This document shows positions 1-6,632 of a stretch of DNA of 64,000 bases, piece by piece (position 1 is the stretch's first letter; every line of letters starts with the position of its first letter). Source of the DNA: JACCXJ01 sp050740695. Its GTDB lineage: Bacteria; Pseudomonadota; Gammaproteobacteria; JACCXJ01. The stretch spans positions 1 to 64,000 of the forward strand of contig JBOIDR010000001.1 of assembly GCA_050740695.1 (NCBI GenBank), given 5' to 3'. The notes below the pieces were generated by a model that made no database searches, was not told the DNA's origin, and saw only the letters and a program-made list of their open reading frames with translations. A program made the position numbers and the translations under genes.

Positions 1-140
1 ATCCTCTTCGGCAGCGACCCACGTGCCTCTCACATCGCCGCCGCTCTGACATCGCGCCCTCGACCCAACCGATCGCACCCGCACTTACCACCAAAATCAC
101 GCGCTTTTACAACCCCGTCAACAGTTAGGGTGGAGGAGAA

Positions 141-690
141 GGCGGTGCGGCGGGGAAGGGGCGTGGTCAGTGCACGTCACGCCTGGCCCCCACCCCCACC
201 TCCCCCGTCCGCAGAAAGCGCGGGCAGGGGAGGGAGCCCGAATTCCCTCCCTTGCGTAGCGGGGGAGGGTCAGGGTGGAGGCGAAGGCGGTGTGGCGGGG
301 AAGGGGCGTGGTCAGTGCACGTCACGCCTGGCCCCCACCCCAACCCTCCCCCATCCGCAGAAAGCGCGGGCAGGGGAGGGAGCCCGAATTCCCTCCCTTG
401 CGTAGCGGGGGAGGTTAGGGTGGAGGAGAAGGCGGTGCGGCGGGGAAGGGGCGTGGTCAGTGCACGTCACGCCTGGCCCCCACCCCCACCCTCCCCCGTC
501 CGCAGAAAGCGCGGGCAGGGGAGGGTTAGGGTGGAGGAGAAGGCGGTGCGGCGGGGAAGGGGCGTGGTCAGTGCACGTCACCCTGGCCCCCACCCCCACC
601 CTCCCCCGTCCGCAGAAAGCGCGGACAGGGGAGGGAGATCGCTGGTTCCCTCCCCTGCGTAGCGGGGGAGGGTCAGGGTGGGGGTAACGC
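141..690. repeat. Tandem array 1 of compound palindromic repeats
   Basis: Four copies of a GC-rich unit. The landmark GGCGGTGYGGCGGGG recurs at 141, 286, 431 and 542, so the period is 145 bp with a last, shorter 111 bp step. Each unit carries a CCCTCCCCcGTCCGC...GCGGACAGGGGAGGG-type hairpin, and most also carry a CCCTCCC..GCGTAGCGGGGGAGGG-type hairpin. The same two hairpins recur with a different linker in the array at 1.1-2.2 kb. Open frames through this region are proline/arginine-rich by-products of the repeat. Confidence 0.9.
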
Positions 691-1041
691 CGCCGCTATC
701 CGCGCCACTACCACTTCGGTTTCATACAACACCTCATCGTTCCAGAAGCGAATGACACGATACTGCTTTTGGTCACGTAACCAACGGGTGCGTTCCGAAT
801 CGTACTGCGCTTCCGCGCGGTCGCCGTGGCTGTCGCCGTCTACCTCGACGACCAACTTGGCCTTGGCGCAAAAGAAGTCCACGATGCAACAACCCACGGC
901 ATGCTGTCTCCGAAACTGCATGCCGAGTTGGCCATGCCGTAGGTATCGCCACAATTTCACCTCGGCAGGCGTCATCGCGCGACGCAGCTGCCGTGCGCGG
1001 AGTTGCAACGCTTCGGAGGAACGCCAGTGTGGTTTGTTCAT
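673..1041 (-). CDS. DUF559 (Vsr-like PD-(D/E)xK endonuclease domain) protein
   Basis: A 122-residue protein from ATG at 1041. The frame stays open upstream into repeat DNA, but the DUF559 homology starts only here. Visible family features are the MTPAEVKLWRYLR segment, the QFRRQHAVGCCIVDFFC strand with the conserved Asp, the LVVEVDGDSH core with acidic catalytic candidates, and the RVIRFWNDEVL ending. DUF559 proteins resemble very-short-patch-repair endonucleases, but their physiological role is mostly unknown. The last residues (AAALPPP) are encoded inside the flanking repeat, so the C-terminus may have been remodelled. No functional partner gene lies next to it; tandem repeat arrays flank it on both sides. 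Confidence 0.8.
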   Translation of the reverse strand: MNKPHWRSSEALQLRARQLRRAMTPAEVKLWRYLRHGQLGMQFRRQHAVGCCIVDFFCAKAKLVVEVDGDSHGDRAEAQYDSERTRWLRDQKQYRVIRFWNDEVLYETEVVVARIAAALPPP

Positions 1042-1082
1042 GTCGAGGTAAACGGCATGTTGCGTGCCGTTCCCTGTCCGCA

Positions 1083-2170
1083 CATGGAAAGGGGAGGGAG
1101 ATCCCCGGTTCCCTCCCCTGCGAAGCGGGGGAGGGTTAGGGTGGGGGTAACGGCGCTTCGGAGGGGAACCGGCTTGGTTAGCGAACATCGGCCGGACCCC
1201 CACCCCACCCTCCCCCCGTCCGCAAACGGCACGGACAGGGGAGGGAGACCCCGGTCCCCTCCCCTGCGTAGCGGGGGAGGGCTAGGGTGGGGGAAAAGGC
1301 GCTTCGGAGGGGAACCGGCTTGGTTAGCGAACATCGGCCGGACCCCCACCCCACCCTCCCCCGTCCGCAAACGGCACGGACAGGGGAGGGAGATCCATGG
1401 TTCCCTCCCCTGCGAAGCGGGGGAGGGCTAGCTAGGGTGGGGGTAACGGCGCTTCGGAGGGGAACCGGCTTGGTTAGCGAACATCGGCCGGACCCCCACC
1501 CTACCCTCCGACGTCCGTAAACGGCACGGACACGGGAGGGAGATCCCTGGTTCCCTCCCCTGCGAAGCGGGGAGGGCTAGGGTGGGGGTAACGGCGCTTC
1601 GGAGGGGAACCGGCTTGGTTAGCGAACATCGGCCGACCCCCACCCTCCGACGTCCGTAAACGGCACGGACAGGGGAGGGAGATCCCCGGTCCCCTCCCCT
1701 GCGAAGCGGGGGAGGGCTAGGGTGGGGGAAAAGGCGCTTCGGAGGGGAACCGGCTTGGTTAGCGGACATCGGCCGGACCCCCACCCCACCCTCCCCCGTC
1801 CGCAAACGGCACGGACAGGGGAGGGAGATCCCCGGTCCCCTCCCCTGCGAAGCGGGGGAGGGCTAGGGTGGGGGAAAAGGCGCTTCGGAGGGGAACCGGC
1901 TTGGTTAGCGAACATCGGCCGGACCCCCACCCCACCCTCCCCCGTCCGTAAACAGCACGGACAGGGGAGGGAGATCCCTGGTTCCCTCCCCTGCGAAGCG
2001 GGGGAGGGCTAGGGTGGGGGTAACGGCGCTTCGGAGGGGAACCGGCTTGGTTAGCGAACATCGGCCGGACCCCCACCCCACCCTCCCCCGTCCGTAAACG
2101 GCACGGACAGGGGAGGGAGATCCCCGGTCCCCTCCCCTGCGTAGCGGGGGAGGGTTAGGGTGGGGGTAAC
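1083..2170. repeat. Tandem array 2, seven ~146 bp compound palindromic units
   Basis: The landmark GGCGCTTCGGAGGGGAACCG starts at 1152, 1298, 1448, 1593, 1733, 1879 and 2025, and the next unit boundary is at 2171. Steps are therefore 146, 150, 145, 140, 146, 146 and 146 bp. Each unit contains two hairpins: CCCTCCCCCGTCCG...CGGACAGGGGAGGG with a loop of about 10 nt, and CCCTCCCCTGCG/CGCGGGGGAGGG-like arms around a GCGWAGC core. Units are 90% or more alike by eye, which points to recent amplification or homogenisation. Units differ only by scattered substitutions and small indels; there are no unique spacers. Confidence 0.92.
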
Positions 2171-2180
2171 GGCCTCACCA

Positions 2181-2223
2181 AAGCTGACGCACCTCGTCAA
2201 CAAGCTGACGCGCCGGGTCAGCT
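2181..2223 (+). promoter_or_regulatory. Phased repeats upstream of the pilin promoter (possible activator sites)
   Basis: AAGCTGACGC occurs at 2181-2190 and again at 2202-2211, 21 bp apart (two helical turns). The inverted half GTCAGCT follows at 2217-2223. They lie about 100-140 bp upstream of a sigma-54 promoter, where enhancer-binding activators of the PilR type usually bind. The link to PilR is inference; the sequence does not match the published Pseudomonas PilR motif in any obvious way. Confidence 0.35.
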
Positions 2224-2319
2224 CCGCTGCCCGTTTTGCCCATATCAGCAAGACCCCGCGCGTCCCGCACGCGCTTCCCTCCCACCCATTCCGGCATTCC
2301 GCCTGAGCCGCAAGCAAGC

Positions 2320-2335
2320 TGGCACACCCGCTGCA
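2320..2335 (+). promoter_or_regulatory. Sigma-54 (RpoN) promoter for the pilin gene
   Basis: TGGCACACCCGCTGCA matches the RpoN -24/-12 consensus TGGCACRNNNNTTGCW at all but one defined position. GG and GC are exactly 12 bp apart. The start point would be near 2346, giving a leader of about 130 nt before the pilin ATG. RpoN/PilSR control of the major pilin is established in Pseudomonas and relatives, which supports the call. Confidence 0.8.
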
Positions 2336-2478
2336 CTTACGCCGCAAGCCGCCGCTAACGACCGCGGGCGGCAGGGATGATGCCCGGTCGTGTAGCTCAA
2401 GTTCGATCGTCACGTTCCGACACAGTCCAAGTCCATCGGACCACCCAACATAGTTCAATTTCAAAAGGAGAGTTATAC

Positions 2479-2883
2479 ATGAAGAAGTACCAGCAAGGTT
2501 TCACATTGATCGAGTTGATGATCGTCGTGGCGATCATCGGTATCTTGGCGGCGGTTGCCATTCCGGCGTATCAGGATTACACGATTCGGGCGCGGGTTTC
2601 CGAAGGGTTGTCTTTGGCATCACCCGCCAAAGTAGCTGTTTCCGAGACCTTTCAGACTAACGGCGCTTTCACGCTCGCCACGTCCGGATGGACGGCACCG
2701 GCCGCAACAGCCAATGTGGCGTCGGTCGCTCTCACTGATGTTACGGGAGTCATTACCGCCACTATGACTGCGCTAGCTGGCGGTACGGTGGTTACGATGA
2801 CTCCCACGTTGGTGGCCGGGCAACCTGTTGAGTGGGCATGTGCCGGAGCCCCGGCGGCATACGTTCCGGCGAACTGCCGCTAG
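2479..2883 (+). CDS. pilA: Type IV major pilin (prepilin)
   Basis: A 134-residue prepilin. The short leader MKKYQQG is followed by the prepilin-peptidase site G|FTLIELMIVV, with Glu at mature position 5, and the hydrophobic helix typical of type IVa pilins. Two Cys near the C-terminus (CAGAPAAYVPANC) would form the D-region disulfide loop. The ATG is fixed by AGGAG at 2466-2470. Pilin subunits are assembled at the inner membrane into pili for twitching, attachment and DNA uptake. The gene is monocistronic, between its own sigma-54 promoter and a strong intrinsic terminator. Assembly genes are not in the window. Confidence 0.95.
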   Translation: MKKYQQGFTLIELMIVVAIIGILAAVAIPAYQDYTIRARVSEGLSLASPAKVAVSETFQTNGAFTLATSGWTAPAATANVASVALTDVTGVITATMTALAGGTVVTMTPTLVAGQPVEWACAGAPAAYVPANCR

Positions 2884-2935
2884 TACGACCAACCGCAATC
2901 TGGGACGCGCATCACGCGCCAAACCTAGAGCTAGC

Positions 2936-2971
2936 GTAGCCCGGATGCCGCGAAGCGGAATCCGGGAAACC
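2936..2971 (+). repeat. REP-like unit (CGTAGCCCGGAT...ATCCGGG family)
   Basis: CGTAGCCCGGATGCCGCGAA followed by GCGGAATCCGGGAAAC: an imperfect palindrome with CCCGGAT/ATCCGGG arms. Relatives occur at 3234, 3434, 5231, 6597, 23371, 23496 (inverted) and 43105 in this window. Confidence 0.8.
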
Positions 2972-2982
2972 AAGGCAACACC

Positions 2983-3015
2983 AAAAGCCCCTCCCCGCGA
3001 GGGGCTTTTCTTTTG
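2983..3015 (+). terminator. Rho-independent terminator of the pilin gene
   Basis: AAAAGCCCCTC pairs perfectly with GAGGGGCTTTT across a short CCCGC loop, followed by CTTTTG. It lies 100 nt after the pilin stop in the right orientation. Confidence 0.9.
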
Positions 3016-3112
3016 AGCCGCATGATTCTCGATCGCTGCTTCCAGCTGCGCTCCACCCCAACGCGCGCAGCGTGCGTTCCACGCACCAAGCACCCCGGTT
3101 GGAGCAAGCCTC

Positions 3113-3184
3113 GTAGGGTATGCATTGCGTACCATTGCCCCTGGCGAGTGGTCGGCGCCCTAGGTACGCGGTGCGTACCCTACG
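3113..3184. repeat. 72 bp inverted-repeat (MITE-like) element
   Basis: The left end GTAGGGTATGCATTGCGTACC and the right end GGTACGCGGTGCGTACCCTAC are inverted copies matching at 17 of 21 positions, around a 30 bp centre. A solo left-end-like sequence, TGTAGGGCATGCATTGCGTA, occurs near 3496. Confidence 0.65.
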
Positions 3185-3186
3185 AT

Positions 3187-3228
3187 TTACTATATCTGGA
3201 TGAAGACACGGCGCGCAAGGCCAAGGCA
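3187..3228 (+). pseudogene. Fragment of a CopG-type antitoxin gene
   Basis: It encodes YLDEDTARKAKA-like residues, nearly identical at the nucleotide level to the start of the intact antitoxin gene at 5503 (LYLDEDTARKLK). The fragment has no start codon and runs straight into a REP unit at 3234. It looks like a duplicated, deleted remnant of the same antitoxin family. Confidence 0.65.
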
Positions 3229-3233
3229 GCCCA

Positions 3234-3271
3234 GCGTAACCCGGATGCCGCGAAGCGGAAACCGGGAAACC
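3234..3271 (+). repeat. REP-like unit
   Basis: CGTAACCCGGATGCCGCGAA then GCGGAAACCGGGAAACC, the same palindrome as the unit at 2936. A terminator-like hairpin follows 50 nt later, as in the pilin 3' region. Confidence 0.75.
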
Positions 3272-3319
3272 ACCCCTAAAACCACCGTGGCGCCTCCGGG
3301 AAACCGACGCAACCCCAAA

Positions 3320-3348
3320 GCCCCTGGCTGCGAGGGGCGTTCTTTTTT
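3320..3348 (+). terminator. Terminator-like hairpin, second copy
   Basis: GCCCCT...AGGGGC with a 7 nt loop, then GTTCTTTTTT. It is homologous to the pilin terminator and lies in a duplicated block with no gene upstream, so it is probably orphaned. Confidence 0.7.
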
Positions 3349-3433
3349 GCCGGACAGGTCGTCCATCCCTGGGTTCCGCTGCGCTTCACCCCGGGCTACG
3401 ATCGGCCGTGCCATGGGCGGTCAACCCACCCAG

Positions 3434-3468
3434 CGTAGCCCAGATGAAGCGAAGCGGATCCGGGAAAC
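3434..3468 (+). repeat. REP-like unit
   Basis: CGTAGCCCAGATGAAGCGAA then GCGGATCCGGGAAAC, a diverged member of the REP family, followed about 60 nt later by a copy of the GAGCCGCAT block. Confidence 0.7.
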
Positions 3469-3653
3469 CAAGGCCGACCAAAGCCTGGTAGCTTTGTAGG
3501 GCATGCATTGCGTACCTTTACGGTTTTGAGCCGCATCATTCTCGCTCCCCGCTTCCGGCTGCGCGCCACCCAGCGCAGCGCAGCGCGCGTTACACGCACG
3601 AACGATTGAATGGTGCGCACAGCGCACCTACGGTCGACTGCGCCGCAACGCAT

Positions 3654-3947
3654 TCAGACACGTGCGGTTGTCGCGTGCAGCCGCAAACCGAGTGCCCGCA
3701 CCACCTTCAACACTGTCGCAAACTCCGGCTTACTCTCCGGAGAGAGCGCCTTGTACAGGCTTTCCCGCCCCAGGCCGGTTTCGCGCGCGACTTGTGACAT
3801 ACCCTTGGCGCGAGCGATGACGCCGAGCGCATGGGTAATCAACGGCGGGTCGTCTTCTTGAAGGCAAGCATCCAGGTATAGCGCCATATCTTCCTCTGTT
3901 TCCAAGTGTTCGGCGGAATCCCAGGGAATGGTTTCGATCTCGGCCAT
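3654..3947 (-). CDS. HTH antitoxin of a HigBA-like addiction module
   Basis: 97 residues from ATG at 3947; a GTG at 3953 would add two residues. The family pattern is clear: an ETEEDMALYLDACLQEDDP segment, then an Xre-type helix-turn-helix (GMSQVARETGLGRESLYKAL) and the closing EFATVLKVVRALGLRL. This family neutralises a RelE/HigB-like mRNase encoded just upstream. Here the upstream toxin is broken (3957-4171), so the antitoxin persists alone. It would be expected to bind DNA and autoregulate. Confidence 0.88.
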   Translation of the reverse strand: MAEIETIPWDSAEHLETEEDMALYLDACLQEDDPPLITHALGVIARAKGMSQVARETGLGRESLYKALSPESKPEFATVLKVVRALGLRLHATTARV

Positions 3948-3956
3948 GTCCACCTC

Positions 3957-4171
3957 TCACACCCCTCGCGCTAATTCCAGCGCGGTTTGGATATCCCGGT
4001 CTTGCGTGCCCTTGTCGCCGCCGCCGAGCAGGATAACCAACTCCCGCCCGCGGCGCACGAAATACACTCGGAGCCGGGGCCGTGATCGATTCGCAGTTCC
4101 GAAACACCTTCACCCACCGGCTTCACGTCGCCCGGATCGCCGAAGCGCAAGCGGTCGATACGCGCCTGAAT
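3957..4171 (-). pseudogene. RelE/HigB-like toxin, 5'-truncated and frameshifted
   Basis: One frame reads IQARIDRLRFGDPGDVKPVG and on to ELRIDHGPG. The rest of the toxin continues one frame over as RVYFVRRGRELVILLGGGDK...QDRDIQTALELA, ending in TGA at 3957. One missing base at GGC-TC-CGA (where TAC is expected) explains the shift. The first 20-25 codons of the family are absent, replaced by REP-like DNA (CCCGGATTTCGCTTCGCTAC). The partner antitoxin starts within 10 bp downstream. The toxin is certainly non-functional unless the frameshift is a sequencing error, and even then it lacks its N-terminus. Confidence 0.85.
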
Positions 4172-4561
4172 GTAGCGAAGCGAAATCCGGGAAACCACCC
4201 TAACTGGCGCCTCCGGGCACCCATGGCAACCCCAAAGCCCCTCCGCGTGAGGGGCTTTTCTTTGAGCCGCATCATTCTCGATCCCTGCTTCCGGCTGCGC
4301 GCCACCAACGCGCGCAGCGGCGTTCCACGCACCAAATACCCCGGGTGGAGTCTACGAGCGACCGAATGGGGCGCGCGGTGCCTCGCATTGCACACTTTCG
4401 CTCCCGGAGCGAGGTTCCTTCGTCCATGGTCCCCTATGCGCCCGACCTTCCCGATGAGACCAACCAGGACAGGAGTCCGTCTCTCAGGTTATTTCCCTTC
4501 AACGCCCGCGCGATCGCTGTGGTATGATTCCCTTACTTCCTTACCCTGGTATCGTGCAGCT
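4172..4561. other. Intergenic region with a third copy of the REP-terminator block
   Basis: It begins in a partial REP unit, contains the terminator copy at 4234-4263 and the GAGCCGCATCATTCTCG-type block, then about 200 bp of non-repetitive DNA. A TATGAT hexamer at 4523-4528 could be the -10 box of the TA operon at 4562, but no good -35 box is visible. No coding sequence is supported. Confidence 0.6.
4234..4263 (+). terminator. Terminator-like hairpin, third copy
   Basis: AAAGCCCCTC and GAGGGGCTTT around CGCGT, followed by TTCTTT. Homologous to the pilin terminator, with no plus-strand gene directly upstream. Confidence 0.7.
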
Positions 4562-4789
4562 ATGCTCGCTAAGCTCACCAGCAAGAATCAGTTGACGCTG
4601 CCCAAGGACGTGGTCGCCGAGATCGGCGGCGCGGAGTATTTTGACGTCCGCACCGAAAACGGCCGCATCGTGCTGACGCCAGTGCGCATCCAGCGGGCCG
4701 ACGCGGTCCGCGCCAAGCTGGCCGAGCTCGGGATCACAGAACGCGACGTGGCGGACGCGGTAGCATGGGCACGCGCGAGGGGCGGGTAG
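4562..4789 (+). CDS. AbrB/MazE-type antitoxin
   Basis: 75 residues. The N-terminal swapped-hairpin AbrB domain is clear (LTSKNQLTLPKDVV...FDVRTENGRIVLTPV). The C-terminal tail (AVRAKLAELGITERDVADAV) matches antitoxins paired with PIN toxins. The next gene starts inside this one in another frame (25 nt overlap), as expected for a translationally coupled TA pair. The protein would bind operator DNA through the AbrB domain and block the toxin with its tail. The ATG is the only start before the AbrB core. Confidence 0.88.
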   Translation: MLAKLTSKNQLTLPKDVVAEIGGAEYFDVRTENGRIVLTPVRIQRADAVRAKLAELGITERDVADAVAWARARGG

Positions 4790-5217
4790 CTCCCCGCCTG
4801 GTGCTCGACACGAACGTCGCCCTATCGGCGCTGATACTCCCCAGCGGTCGTTTGGCGTGGCTCCGTCCGGCGTGGCAGTCGCAGTCGGTGCTCCCCCTCG
4901 TCAGCCGAGCGACCGCCGAGGAGCTCATTGCTGTCCTCCACTACCCGAAATTCCGGCTTGCCGCCGCGGATCGCGACGACCTACTCGCCGATTACCTGCC
5001 ATGCTGCGAGACGGTCGCGATCCCGGAGCCACCTCCTGACGTGCCTGTGTGCCGCGACCGGAGCGATATGCACTTTCTGGAGCTCGCCGTGGCGGGTAAT
5101 GCCACCGGCTGTGGTGTGCTCGACCGGCTCATTGTCGATGACTACCGGCGCGCCGACCTCATTACCCTCACCCTCGATCGCAAGATAGCCGCCCTCGCCG
5201 ACGCCCGGCTCCTCTAG
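4765..5217 (+). CDS. PIN-domain toxin (COG1569-like RNase)
   Basis: 150 residues. The N-terminal RLVLDTNVALSALILPSG holds the first PIN aspartate, followed by SRATAEELIAVLHYPKF (conserved Glu) and CRDRSDMHFLELAVAGNA (third acidic cluster). After this the usual GDxDLL motif is not recognisable; the segment reads VLDRLIVDDYRRADLITLT. The last acidic site may therefore be altered or shifted. PIN toxins cleave RNA with Mg2+. It is coupled to the AbrB-type antitoxin. Whether it is active is uncertain because of the odd C-terminus. Confidence 0.78.
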   Translation: MGTREGRVAPRLVLDTNVALSALILPSGRLAWLRPAWQSQSVLPLVSRATAEELIAVLHYPKFRLAAADRDDLLADYLPCCETVAIPEPPPDVPVCRDRSDMHFLELAVAGNATGCGVLDRLIVDDYRRADLITLTLDRKIAALADARLL

Positions 5218-5230
5218 CCTGCGTACGCAT

Positions 5231-5266
5231 CGTAGCGCCGATGCCGCGAAGCGGAATTCGGGAAAC
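5231..5266 (+). repeat. REP-like unit
   Basis: CGTAGCGCCGATGCCGCGAA then GCGGAATTCGGGAAAC, directly after the PIN toxin gene; a diverged family member. Confidence 0.7.
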
Positions 5267-5429
5267 CCACGCTTCAAGGGTGTGCACCGCCACCTGCATT
5301 TGATCGAGCCGCCGATCGGGTCAGTCATGGCGCGCACACGAACGAGGCTGTCCCATGCCTCGATGCCGAGTGGGCCGATACTCACCTCCACCGACGACTG
5401 CTATTCACTATGTTGCTCGCCAGGCACTA

Positions 5430-5458
5430 TTGCGAGCGAGGGCTGCGGCACTTATACT
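5430..5458 (+). promoter_or_regulatory. Sigma-70 promoter of the vapB-like operon
   Basis: TTGCGA, a 17 bp spacer, then TATACT; predicted start near 5465, about 38 nt upstream of the antitoxin ATG. Confidence 0.65.
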
Positions 5459-5474
5459 TGCCCATATACGTGAA

Positions 5475-5491
5475 CAAGCGTTATTCGCTTG
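5475..5491 (+). promoter_or_regulatory. Candidate autoregulatory operator
   Basis: CAAGCGTTATTCGCTTG is a perfect 6 bp inverted repeat around a 5 bp centre, between the promoter and the antitoxin start. Ribbon-helix-helix antitoxins commonly bind such sites to repress their own operon; the assignment is by position. Confidence 0.45.
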
Positions 5492-5502
5492 AGGGCGATA
5501 CC

Positions 5503-5733
5503 ATGGCGCAGGTCAATCTATACCTGGATGAAGACACGGCGCGCAAGCTCAAAACAGTCGCCAAGGCATCGGGCTTGTCTCAAAGCAAGTGGGTGGCGAA
5601 GTTGATTCGCGAGCGGGTTTCCGACGAATGGCCTCGGCAGCTCGCGGCCCTCGCCGGGGCTTGGCCCGATATTCCGGACGCCGAGGATCTGCGGCAGGGG
5701 CTGGGGCAGGACTCGCTCCGCGAACCTCTGTAA
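5503..5733 (+). CDS. Ribbon-helix-helix antitoxin (VapB/CopG type)
   Basis: 76 residues from ATG at 5503. The AQVNLYLDEDTARKLKTVAK start is the DNA-binding beta strand and helix of a CopG fold, followed by SGLSQSKWVAKLIRERV. The C-terminal half (WPRQLAALAGAWPDIPDAED) is the toxin-binding region seen in antitoxins of this type. Its stop overlaps the toxin start as TAATG. A sigma-70 promoter and an inverted-repeat operator precede it. The partner toxin gene is frameshifted. Confidence 0.9.
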   Translation: MAQVNLYLDEDTARKLKTVAKASGLSQSKWVAKLIRERVSDEWPRQLAALAGAWPDIPDAEDLRQGLGQDSLREPL

Positions 5734-6129
5734 TGTACTTGCTGGATACCAATAGGCTGATTTACTATTTCAAAGGTAAAGGCAAAGTGGCCATGCGTCT
5801 CTTGCAAGTGGCTCCGCGGGAGGTGGCCGTTTCCGCCGTCACAGTCTACGAGCTGGAGGTGGGTCTCGCGAAAACCAGTGCCGCGCGTGTGTCGGCGCGT
5901 CCAGCTCGAAGACTTCCTTGCCTTCGTGACGGTGTTGCCTTTCGAAAGGAAAGAAGCCACCGCCGCGGCCGGCATACGCGCGGAACTCGAACGGCGCGGC
6001 TTACCGATCGGCCCGCTCGACAACCTGATCGCAGGCACCGCCAAGGCCCATCAGGCCATTCTCGTGACACACAACGTGAGCGAGTTTTCCAGGATCCCCG
6101 GCCTGACGACGGTCGATTGGTATGCGTGA
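5733..6129 (+). pseudogene. VapC-type PIN toxin, single-base frameshift
   Basis: The first frame reads MYLLDTNRLIYYFKGKGKVA and continues to TVYELEVGLAKTSAARV. The rest continues one frame over as RRVQLEDFLAFVTVLPFERK, then GPLDNLIAGTAKA and ILVTHNVSEFSRIPG. Joined, this is a complete VapC of about 131 residues with all four acidic PIN positions. One extra base in GTGTGTCGGCGCG (near 5892) causes the shift. As read, the product loses its second half. A sequencing error is possible because the remainder is well conserved. Confidence 0.85.
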
Positions 6130-6167
6130 TCGCACGCGCCATCAAAACTCACTGAGAGGAGCGATCC

Positions 6168-6401
6168 ATGGCAACCGTCAACTTCAGCGTACCTGCCGAT
6201 GTGAAGCAACTGTTCAACGAGACTTTCGCCAACCGCAACAAGAGCGCTGTCATTGCCGAGCTGATGTTGGAGGCTGTGGAGCGGGAGAGGAGGCGCGGTC
6301 GCCGCGCGCAAGCCATCGACCATATCCTGGCCCGGCGTCGCAGTAAACCGGCGGTGAGCGCGGATGAGATCCGCAGGGCCCGTGACGAAGGTCGCCCGTG
6401 A
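6168..6401 (+). CDS. Antitoxin of a PIN-toxin module
   Basis: 77 residues. TVNFSVPADVKQLFNETFAN is the DNA-binding start, followed by NKSAVIAELMLEAVERERRR. The basic C-terminal tail ending SADEIRRARDEGRP is typical of antitoxins placed directly before VapC genes. GAGAGGAGCGATCC upstream provides a ribosome-binding site. The toxin that should follow survives only as a 3' fragment. Confidence 0.8.
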   Translation: MATVNFSVPADVKQLFNETFANRNKSAVIAELMLEAVERERRRGRRAQAIDHILARRRSKPAVSADEIRRARDEGRP

Positions 6402-6410
6402 CCCGCACCA

Positions 6411-6601
6411 GAAATCTACGGTACCGCCCTCGATCTCGCGATCCAACTCGACCATCACCTGTTCGATACCCTCTATCACGCAGTCGCATTCCATGCCGAG
6501 GACGGACAGCTGATTACTTCCGACACCGGTATTTCAACAGGGCACGGAGCCGCGGGCGGATCTTATGGCTCGGGGATCTGAAACTCCAGCAAGCATCGTA
6601 G
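6411..6601 (+). pseudogene. 3' fragment of a VapC-type PIN toxin, frameshifted
   Basis: One frame reads EIYGTALDLAIQLDHHLFDT and LYHAVAFHAEDGQLITSDT. After the frameshift the other frame continues RYFNRARSRGRILWLGDL, which matches the C-terminal half of VapC proteins (TADxRYY-like end). The N-terminal half with the first catalytic Asp is absent; only about 10 nt separate the fragment from the antitoxin gene. It must be non-functional. Confidence 0.75.
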
Positions 6602-6632
6602 CCCGGACGCAGCGAAGCGAAATCCCGGCTAA
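6597..6632 (+). repeat. REP-like unit
   Basis: CGTAGCCCGGACGCAGCGAA then GCGAAATCCCGGCTAAC. It sits between the toxin fragment and the convergent hicB gene and overlaps the hicB stop region. Confidence 0.75.

Larger units (their letters stand above)
2884..3653. other. Intergenic mosaic of REP units, terminator copies and gene fragments
   Basis: About 770 bp without an intact gene. It holds REP-like units (2936-2971, 3234-3271, 3434-3468), two terminator hairpins, a 72 bp inverted-repeat element and a vapB-like fragment. A block consisting of GAGCCGCATGATTCTCG, a CAGCTGCGCTCCACC-like stretch and a CGTTCCACGCACC-like stretch occurs at about 3014-3090 and 3525-3600, and again at 4265-4345. This is duplicated intergenic DNA, not coding sequence. 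Confidence 0.8.

Noticed and set aside
130..2076. Several 75-140 residue proline/arginine-rich proteins on both strands
   Set aside because: They are open frames created by the GC-rich tandem repeats; the same peptides recur in several frames, with no ribosome-binding sites or family features.
1083..2170. CRISPR array
   Set aside because: The unit is about 146 bp and repeated throughout; there are no short repeats separated by unique spacers and no cas genes.
5589..6155. 188-residue protein spanning the vapC region
   Set aside because: Its middle part is VapC but its end is an out-of-frame translation; the VapC start at 5733 and a frameshift explain the region better.
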